44,116 nucleotides of DNA from an uncultured Chloroflexus sp. (GTDB taxonomy: Bacteria; Chloroflexota; Chloroflexia; Chloroflexales; Chloroflexaceae), in contig NZ_CALFBQ010000060.1 in NCBI RefSeq assembly GCF_937951745.1, positions 1-44,116 of the forward strand. Reading direction: 5' to 3'. Below the pieces are notes generated by a model that was not told the origin of the DNA, ran no database searches, and saw only the letters and a list, made by a program, of their open reading frames with translations. Of the stretch, positions 1 to 5,973 are shown one piece after another (positions within the stretch are counted from its first letter, which is position 1; the number at the start of each line of letters is the position of its first letter). A program made the translations under genes and the position numbers.

Positions 1-627
1 AGGGGATTTAAACCCATCACATGCGCCGCTTCATAGTGGTGCTTCAGCACCACCTTCAAAAAACCAAAATCCCCGCGAGGGGATTGAAACGCAACATCAA
101 AAGTTGGTACGTCGTTTGATTGCCGAGCTTCAAAAAACCAAAATCCCCGCGAGGGGATTGAAACGTAAAATCCAAAAAGGCGCGGAAGTGGTGCCGTTCG
201 CGTTATCTTCAAAAAACCAAAATCCCCGCGAGGGGATTGAAACGGGAGCAACTCGGTCCGGATGAACTGGCGAAGGTTTTCGCTTCAAAAAACCAAAATC
301 CCCGCGAGGGGATTGAAACGGACAACCCCAATGCGCCGTCCCCGTCCCTGTTCGCCGACCTTCAAAAAACCAAAATCCCCGCGAGGGGATTGAAACTTGA
401 CCACACTGGCCAATTGAACGTGTTGACCACACTGGCCTTCAAAAAACCAAAATCCCCGCGAGGGGATTGAAACATAACTAATAGCCATTGCACGACAGCA
501 TGAGCATATACCTTCAAAAAACCAAAATCCCCGCGAGGGGATTGAAACACCAACAAGCCGGCCAAGGCCGCCAGCAAGACCAACAAGCCGCTTCAAAAAA
601 CCAAAATCCCCGCGAGGGGATTGAAAC
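1..627 (+). CRISPR. CRISPR array, 8 full repeats plus 1 partial
   Basis: Eight identical 37-nt repeats lie at 54-90, 128-164, 207-243, 283-319, 360-396, 437-473, 512-548 and 591-627. A partial copy at 1-13 has one change (GATTTAAAC for GATTGAAAC). Spacers are 37-42 nt. Each repeat contains the palindrome CCCCGCGAGGGG and ends in ATTGAAAC, the usual 8-nt 5' handle of Cas6-processed crRNAs. On that basis the plus strand is the crRNA strand and the leader lies left of the window. No cas gene is present in the window, so the subtype cannot be assigned; the repeat style fits type I or III. The last repeat runs directly into an open reading frame. Confidence 0.98.
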
Positions 628-1205
628 CCGATGTGGGGCGCGGTCTGACCAATGTCCCCATCGATGCGGACCCGAACGAGCGGTTTCGATATTACTTGGT
701 CGCATTGATGCTCGCCCAAGGATTACCATACACGACCTCGCCTGCGACGTATCTTACGTGCATCCAAGAGGACGACCAAGAGGTTGCCGATAGGGTTCAA
801 CGAGCATTTCAAGACGTGCAACCTCTCGTTGAAGCATGGGCGAGCAACCAAGCGGCCATGAACGGGCAGCGGTTGTCCGATGTCTCTATCGAGATTGCCC
901 GTGTCCTTCAAGATCATGGCTTCTTTGACGGGTATCGGGACAACCTCGAGGATGTTATCCGCCGTTTCATCGGAAGTCTACCGGATGCCTCTGTCGACGA
1001 CGGCGACGGTGACGGCGACGGTGACGGCGACGGCGACGGCGACGGGACGGGCCGTGGCAAAAGCCGCGGCAACCGCCGTGGCAATCAATCGGGTGACGGT
1101 GACGGTGACGGTGACGGCGACGGCGATAGCGATGGCGATGGCGACGGCGACGGTGACGGCGACGGGCCGTGGCAAAAGCCGTGGCAAGCAATCGGGCGAC
1201 GGTGA
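621..1205 (+). CDS. N-terminal part of CobT-like VWA protein (frameshifted, 5' end abuts CRISPR repeat)
   Basis: The open frame continues out of the last CRISPR repeat; the first usable starts are TTG 621 (inside the repeat) and GTG 633, neither with a ribosome site, so the native start is probably lost. About 120 residues look alpha-helical (for example NERFRYYLVALMLAQG and VADRVQRAFQDVQPLVEAW). They are followed by a (DG)n tract and a GRGKSRGNRRGNQSG basic block. The frame then ends in PWQKPWQAIGRR, which is out of phase with the repeated GRGKSRG motif. The sensible continuation is the frame of the VWA ORF that ends at 2526. I infer that this is the amino-terminal half of one protein split by a 5-base loss near 1162-1166. 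The layout (helical domain, acidic linker, VWA) matches the CobT family. Confidence 0.6.
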   Translation: MKPDVGRGLTNVPIDADPNERFRYYLVALMLAQGLPYTTSPATYLTCIQEDDQEVADRVQRAFQDVQPLVEAWASNQAAMNGQRLSDVSIEIARVLQDHGFFDGYRDNLEDVIRRFIGSLPDASVDDGDGDGDGDGDGDGDGTGRGKSRGNRRGNQSGDGDGDGDGDGDSDGDGDGDGDGDGPWQKPWQAIGRR

Positions 1206-2526
1206 CGGCGACGGTGACGATGGTGACGGTGGCGGTCGTGGGAAGGATCGCGGCAACCGCCGCGGCAAGCAATCGGGCGACGGCGACGATGGTGACGATG
1301 GTGACGATGGTGATGGTGGCGGTCGTGGGAAGGATCGCGGCAACCGCTGCGGCAAGCAATCGGGCGACGGTGACGGCGATGATGGCGACGGTGGTGACGA
1401 TGACGGCGACGGGACGGGCCGTTCCTCTCCGGCGGGAACCGCCGATAGTGCTTCTCCACCTCGTCCGGGGGCGGATCCTACTGCCGGAACGAACCGACCC
1501 ATCGGTGGTGTCCTCCCGCGCAGAGAACGGTTATCACCCGGCGATTTTGAACAGAGTATCCAAACGGCATCCCAAACGATCCTTCAAGCCATTTCCGGTG
1601 AGATCGCTCGGGAGATATCAAGCGCTACTCTCGGACAGCAGAACCGGGGGCGGAACTCGAAGCAGATTGCCGTGAAAAACGGGGTGGTATCCGAAGTCGA
1701 GATCGTCCCGATGGAGTCGACCAGTGTGTTTTCACCCGGCGAGCGTGCCGGTATTGAGGTGGTAGCATCGGTGACCGCTGCAAAGATTCTTGACGCGGTT
1801 CGGGTGGTTTATGTGCCGCAAACGAACCAACTAAGTGGGCGACTTCCCTCACGTAGTCTTGTGCGAGCAGCCGTTGGCGCGTCTGAAACCGAACTGCCGT
1901 CGGTCTTTCGTCGAAATCGGCAGGAGCGGCGGCCTCGCCTTGCCATATCAGGCATTTTCGACGTAAGTGCTTCGATGGTAGACAGCTATGCGCAGCTTGC
2001 GTCCGCTGCTGCCGTTATGATCCGCACGGCCGAAATCCTCAATACCAATCTCGCTCCTCACAGCGATGCGCAGGATGCACCGATCCAGATGGAGATGCGC
2101 GCCTTTTCGACATCGCAAGGGATCCTGCTTTCCTTCGAGGATAGCTTGGCCGAGGTCGATGTCAACAGGGCTACCGCGCTGCAGACGGATGGTCGAGTCG
2201 TCGGGGGCGGTACCATGGGTGAAGAAACGATCAGTGCTTCCATGTATGCCCTTGCAGCCAGCTCGCCCGATCGACAGCGTATCCAGTTAATCTGTCTCGA
2301 TGGTGCTTTTTCCGACGAGCAGAATGTTGCCGATGTCCTGAAAGAGGTGCGGGGTGCCGGTATCTTACCGTATGGTGTCTTTATCGGGGCATCGCGTGAT
2401 GACGTGGTTGCCAACCTCGGTCGCCTGTTTGGCGACCGGTTCATGGTCATTCCCAAGGTTGGCGATCTGCCCGATGTGTTCGAGGCGATCGTCCGTGAGA
2501 ACCTCGCGAATCTATCCGACAGCTGA
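880..2526 (+). CDS. CobT-like von Willebrand factor A domain protein (C-terminal part; true start uncertain)
   Basis: The genuine protein sequence in this frame begins near 1167; from 880 to there the frame is a shadow of the upstream fragment. It has repeated GRGKxRGxxxGKQSGDGD linker units, then a conserved lead-in (SGRLPSRSLVRAAVG, then VFRRNRQERRPRLAI) resembling CobT, then a VWA domain. The MIDAS residues are visible: FDVSASM (DxSxS), the Thr of GGGTMGEE and the Asp of CLDGAFSD. CobT-type VWA proteins work with CobS/MoxR AAA+ ATPases, and such an ATPase is encoded convergently at 3430-5070. No good internal start with a ribosome site is seen after 1167, so in this sequence the protein is either not made whole or depends on a frame change. 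The gene is in the sense direction of the CRISPR transcript and could be reached by read-through. Confidence 0.7.
   Translation: MSLSRLPVSFKIMASLTGIGTTSRMLSAVSSEVYRMPLSTTATVTATVTATATATGRAVAKAAATAVAINRVTVTVTVTATAIAMAMATATVTATGRGKSRGKQSGDGDGDGDDGDGGGRGKDRGNRRGKQSGDGDDGDDGDDGDGGGRGKDRGNRCGKQSGDGDGDDGDGGDDDGDGTGRSSPAGTADSASPPRPGADPTAGTNRPIGGVLPRRERLSPGDFEQSIQTASQTILQAISGEIAREISSATLGQQNRGRNSKQIAVKNGVVSEVEIVPMESTSVFSPGERAGIEVVASVTAAKILDAVRVVYVPQTNQLSGRLPSRSLVRAAVGASETELPSVFRRNRQERRPRLAISGIFDVSASMVDSYAQLASAAAVMIRTAEILNTNLAPHSDAQDAPIQMEMRAFSTSQGILLSFEDSLAEVDVNRATALQTDGRVVGGGTMGEETISASMYALAASSPDRQRIQLICLDGAFSDEQNVADVLKEVRGAGILPYGVFIGASRDDVVANLGRLFGDRFMVIPKVGDLPDVFEAIVRENLANLSDS
996..1415 (+). repeat. 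Coding hexanucleotide repeat (GACGGY) with interspersed basic units
   Basis: GACGGC, GACGGT and GACGAT hexamers alternate with three or four copies of a unit encoding GRGKxRG. Hexamer slippage would keep the frame. However, the join GACGGGACGGGCCG (near 1041-1054 and again near 1408-1421) appears near 1161-1169 as GACGGGCCG, one ACGGG unit short. That 5-base loss shifts the frame. Confidence 0.85.
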
Positions 2527-2536
2527 ACCCGTAACC

Positions 2537-2566
2537 GTGCGGTCGGATACGCCAATCCGACCGCAC
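2537..2566. terminator. Hairpin between convergent genes
   Basis: A perfect 12-bp stem (GTGCGGTCGGAT with ATCCGACCGCAC) has a 6-nt loop. It lies just after the VWA stop at 2526 and just before the 3' end of the opposite-strand gene at 2578. No T tract follows on either strand, so termination is inferred from position and strength. Confidence 0.6.
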
Positions 2567-2577
2567 GAACCTTCGGA

Positions 2578-3375
2578 TCACGGTGCCATCGCTGCACTCT
2601 TGATTCGAACTTCGGGAGGGAGCTGATACTGTTGCGTGATGGTGGCGGACGTTGCGGTGAGAAGGTGCTGGCCGATCCATTGCACCAATCGGGCCGGGGA
2701 CGTTGCCGATTGGTCGAGGATACCATGGTGCTCGATCGTCCAGCGAATCATTGGATGGTCGTTGGGGGGCGGACATGGGACAGCCTTGGTGTACCAATCG
2801 TTCATGGCAAGCAGGGAGCGAAGGGTTGCTCCTGCTACGGTCACCGGCAGATGCCGCTCCGTCATCTCCTTGGGTGCCGCGGCCCACGTGAGTAGATGGA
2901 TAACGATCAAGGCTGCGATGCGTTTTCGGTCTTCTTGTTCGAACGATGCGAGCGGTTCCAGCATCATCACATTCAACGACACGTGGTCCTGCTGTGGTTG
3001 TCGGATGGCCACGGCCATTCGGTGTGGCCCGGTATGCACAAGGGCCATGTCGGTCTGCATTCCCACGGTCGCCGTCATGGCGACCGGCGTGATGGTCGCC
3101 TCGACCGCTTCGGGCAGGATATGGATCTCAGCATCGGGTATGCGACTTAATCCATCACGAAATGCGAGACTACTAATCGTCCATCCATCGTATTACCACG
3201 ACTGAATCGGTTCATAGGCATGACATGGAATGGCGATGTCACACCCATCAGGCTTCCGTGATGGAAGACGTAGCATAAACGACCACCGGATATCGTCAAA
3301 CGGGGGGATGGTCTGGACGTCCACGAGAGTCAGCGATGCTTGGGTCATATCGGCGTGCATATGATCGTACTCCAT
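2578..3375 (-). pseudogene. Unknown 265-residue protein interrupted by an in-frame TAA
   Basis: One minus-strand frame is open from ATG 3375 to the stop at 2578 except for a TAA at 3193-3195. Upstream are 60 residues ending HAYEPIQSW; directly downstream the frame continues sensibly (YDGWTISSLAFRDG, then IPDAEIHILPEAVEATIT). The part from ATG 3078 (166 residues) contains a predicted helix FEQEDRKRIAALIVIHLL and ends PPEVRIKSAAMAP. I recognise no family. It follows the AAA+ ATPase gene on the same strand after 54 nt, so it is probably the third member of the VWA-MoxR group. The TAA could be a nonsense mutation or a sequencing error. Alternatively the downstream part may be a separate gene starting at 3078. 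Confidence 0.55.
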
Positions 3376-3385
3376 GATAGACGAT

Positions 3386-3420
3386 GGCGATCTCTCTCCG
3401 CAGCCCGGAGGGAGATCGCC
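3386..3420 (-). terminator. Strong hairpin after the ATPase gene
   Basis: A 15-bp stem with one mismatch and a 5-nt loop (arms 3386-3400 and 3406-3420) lies ten bases beyond the ATPase stop and before the next same-strand gene. There is no T tract; it may attenuate read-through or protect the 3' end of the ATPase message. Confidence 0.5.
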
Positions 3421-3429
3421 GACGTACTC

Positions 3430-5070
3430 TTAGTGACCACCTAGGAGTTGCCGGAGGAGCACGAGATACGGTTCCCTACTCGGACCGTTTGGCGCGCACC
3501 ACGTAAGGAAGTTCTGAAACCGTTCGCCGGCTCTGGTTGATAGGAATGGCACCCCGCCGAGCGCTTCTCCCTCCACCAGTGCTTGGGCGGCGAGTTCCAG
3601 CGCTTGGTCTGCCATCCGCTCCCCGATTGCTCCATGGGGATCACGGTGAAACTTGTTGAGTTCACCGATAATTGCGTGATACCGTGCGAGCTCCTTGGCG
3701 AGTTTCTGCTTCTTGGCGGGTGGGAGGGTGATATCGTTCACCAAGGCGGTTCTACTGATGACCGACAGATAATCCGGCGGTCGTGCCCCCAAGACGATGC
3801 GAGACGCGCGGTCGCCAAGCGACCCATGCACGTACTCTTTCCCCGGGAACGGTATCATCGTCATCACGAACACGGTGGCCGGATGGACGGGGATCGTTCC
3901 GACCCGCGGGACGGTCACTCGGCGGGTTCCGGTCGGGTCGGCTTCCATCACTTGTTGGAGGGAGGTCTGGACATTGATCGGAAGTTCATTGACTTCGTTC
4001 AAACAGACCACACCGCCCATCATGGCAACAGCGACTACCGGGCCGAGGCGGAAGACGGTTGAGGTTGCCCCCCCGGACGATTTAAACCGGATCCCACCGA
4101 ATAAATCCGTGAGGTCCGTCTCGCCGGTCACGTCTATCGATAGGAAGGGAACCCCATACCGGATACTCCCATCTTCATCTTGCCACGGCATAAATGCCGC
4201 CAGTTGCTGAGCAATGGTCGTCTTCCCGGTACCGGGCGGGCCACTGATGAGATAGCTGAGCAGCGACCCACTCTTCGCCAATCTCTTCTTGGCCTTTTGG
4301 AGCTTGGCAAGAATGGTTCGTCGCTCGTCGTCCGACGATGCGCGTTCTATCTGCTCGTACAGTTTGGTGTAGATTTTCCGCAAGTCTGCACTGCGCTTGA
4401 GGTTGTACTGGATAGCGCCTATGGCCTTATCCAGATGTTCGTTCCGGTCGATGGCGGCGGGTTGTGGAATCGGGAATTGCCGGACGAGCTCGCTCGGCGT
4501 CGGTATCTCGGCCGGGATATTATGCTGTTTGAGCCACGCCTCGAGCGGTTGGAACTGTTCACCCGTCCAATCCGGCCTTGGCATCGGGGGGATACTGAGT
4601 GCCAATTGTGCAAACGGGTTCCCGATGTCCGCTAATCGCCGGACCTCGTCCTCGCTGCGGGTGTTCGCCCGAATCTCATCGAGGATCGCCTCCCCATACT
4701 GCGGGGCCGGTTTTGCAGTATCCTGAATCCCCAAGATCCTCTTGAGGATTTCATGATCCTGAACGGCTTCGGGGTGCGTCGTACGTCCCAAAGCGGCGAG
4801 TGCACGTCGCACGTCCGGCCGCTGTGTGAACGTATCCCAATGTGAGGGATAGCGCATGGTGCCGATGTCTTGCATCAGTTGGAGTGTGTATTGGCACCAT
4901 TGATCCTCATCTGGGGAAATGGTTTCCGAACCGCGAGCGACATTCTTGATGGTTTCGTAGAACACCAGCAGGGCTTCTCCTACCTTATCTGCATTGTCGA
5001 CATTCAAATGGGCGGCCACTCGGTGCTGGATTGCTTGCACAAAGTGGCGGATCTGGTAATCACACGACAT
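3430..5070 (-). CDS. MoxR/CobS-like AAA+ ATPase
   Basis: This 546-residue protein has an N-terminal region of about 190 residues that I do not recognise, a charged helical stretch (about 210-265), then the AAA+ core. Walker A is GPPGTGKT (277-284), followed by TDLFGG (about 321) as in MoxR/CobS proteins. Walker B reads VVCLNEVNE (about 354-362), with Asn where Asp is usual. The sensor-1 region reads FVMTMIP rather than the usual ATxNP. A likely arginine finger lies in GDRASRIVL (about 419-427). MoxR and CobS ATPases remodel partners through a VWA protein bearing a MIDAS site, and a CobT-like VWA gene converges on this one. A good ribosome site (AGGAGGAGG, 5076-5084) and an extended -10 support the start. 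The unusual Walker B and sensor may mean weak hydrolysis or decay. Confidence 0.85.
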   Translation of the reverse strand: MSCDYQIRHFVQAIQHRVAAHLNVDNADKVGEALLVFYETIKNVARGSETISPDEDQWCQYTLQLMQDIGTMRYPSHWDTFTQRPDVRRALAALGRTTHPEAVQDHEILKRILGIQDTAKPAPQYGEAILDEIRANTRSEDEVRRLADIGNPFAQLALSIPPMPRPDWTGEQFQPLEAWLKQHNIPAEIPTPSELVRQFPIPQPAAIDRNEHLDKAIGAIQYNLKRSADLRKIYTKLYEQIERASSDDERRTILAKLQKAKKRLAKSGSLLSYLISGPPGTGKTTIAQQLAAFMPWQDEDGSIRYGVPFLSIDVTGETDLTDLFGGIRFKSSGGATSTVFRLGPVVAVAMMGGVVCLNEVNELPINVQTSLQQVMEADPTGTRRVTVPRVGTIPVHPATVFVMTMIPFPGKEYVHGSLGDRASRIVLGARPPDYLSVISRTALVNDITLPPAKKQKLAKELARYHAIIGELNKFHRDPHGAIGERMADQALELAAQALVEGEALGGVPFLSTRAGERFQNFLTWCAPNGPSREPYLVLLRQLLGGH

Positions 5071-5114
5071 AACGACCTCCTCCTTGGGTGCTGGCGGTGC
5101 AGGTAATCGATGCT

Positions 5115-5123
5115 ATTATACCA
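5115..5123 (-). promoter_or_regulatory. Extended -10 promoter of the AAA+ ATPase gene
   Basis: On the minus strand the sequence reads TGGTATAAT, a TG-extended consensus -10, 45 bases upstream of the ATPase ATG. No good -35 hexamer lies 17 nt further up. Confidence 0.55.
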
Positions 5124-5973
5124 CATCGGTTGCTATCGGTGTCTCTCGGTTCATCCTGACGGTGTGATACGTCGCCTATCCGAGCGACCATCGGTGCCCT
5201 CCCGTGGTCGACGCCGATGCATCCGATCAGAGGTTCCGGAAAGACGAGGAAGTCGCGCCGGTATGTGCACGTGGTTACCCCGTTCATCCCCTCTGCTTCG
5301 GTGGTGCCGAATCGATCCTGATGGGGTGAGGAATTGGGGGCGTGGTCGGTCGTAGGACGAGGTGCCATTCGGCCACCGGATACGCCCGACCGTCGGTGCC
5401 TCCGACCTCCCGACGGTGGCGATGCGTGTCACCACGGACGGTGATGACCGACCGAGGGATGGAGTGGCGACGGGAGCATCCCGACCGAGGGACATGATGC
5501 GTGACCACACCCATCGTCTCGCTCCATCCCTCGGCCGTATCTCGTGGAGGAACGGTGGGAGCATGATTACCCTTCGGTGAGGGATCGGCGCCGTGGTGAT
5601 CCTTGTTCCGTGCCCATGGATCGGCGATCACCCGTCATGGTTCTTGCCTGTCGGTGTGATAGCATCGGTGGCTTGGCCGTCTTGTGGGGTATGGGGGAGG
5701 AATACGATGGATCGGGAAGGATGAATCGCGATCGTGGGGTCTGACCTGCGGTGCGACCTCAAGACCGGTCCCCGCTCTTCAACGGGTGACCGCATCGTGC
5801 GCTTGTCTCCTCGGTTGAGTCGTCGGGTACCGGTGGGAAGTTCTCCGACCGAATCGGTCTTTGGTATCGTGGAGGGTTTCCCCGCGATGCGGTCGGTGCT
5901 CGCTTGAGACGAGCGCCGACCGCATCGCGGGAGGGGGATCGGGTACCGAGACGGCGAGATTCCCTTTGTGCGT
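5124..5973. other. 850-bp stretch without a credible gene, rich in inverted repeats
   Basis: Open frames exist on both strands, but they are short, Arg/Pro/Ser rich and match no family I know, as expected of chance frames in GC-rich DNA. The stretch is dense in CGGTG, CCGACC and CCGATC words. It contains a 13-bp inverted repeat (CCGAGGGATGGAG 5452-5464 with CTCCATCCCTCGG 5522-5534) and the strong hairpin at 5881-5931. It lies between the ATPase promoter and the 3' end of the Asp-box gene and may encode structured RNA. Confidence 0.5.
5881..5931 (-). terminator. 22-bp hairpin downstream of the Asp-box gene
   Basis: Arms 5881-5902 and 5910-5931 pair over 22 positions with a single G-U type difference and a 7-nt loop (CTTGAGA). 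It lies 43 bases past the stop of the 5974-8745 gene. There is no T tract, so it may act in 3'-end protection, or it may be part of a non-coding RNA. Confidence 0.6.

Noticed and set aside
130-729. Overlapping open frames through the CRISPR array on both strands
   Set aside because: They are translations of the repeat (FNPLAGILVF, SIPSRGFWFFE and SPRGDFGFLK motifs recurring each repeat) and not genes.
967-1675. Long Arg/His/Pro/Ser-rich frames opposite and beside the GACGGY tract
   Set aside because: They are products of a hexanucleotide repeat that stays open in several frames; only the DG/GRGK frame joins real domains.
3430-5070. Assignment as cobaltochelatase CobS of cobalamin synthesis
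   Set aside because: There are no cobalamin genes nearby, the N-terminal region is different and Walker B is changed; only a family-level MoxR/CobS-like call is justified.
5110-5744. Several 60-140-codon frames on both strands in the 5.1-5.75 kb gap
   Set aside because: The composition is arginine/proline/serine rich, starts lack ribosome sites and frames overlap each other; no family is recognisable.
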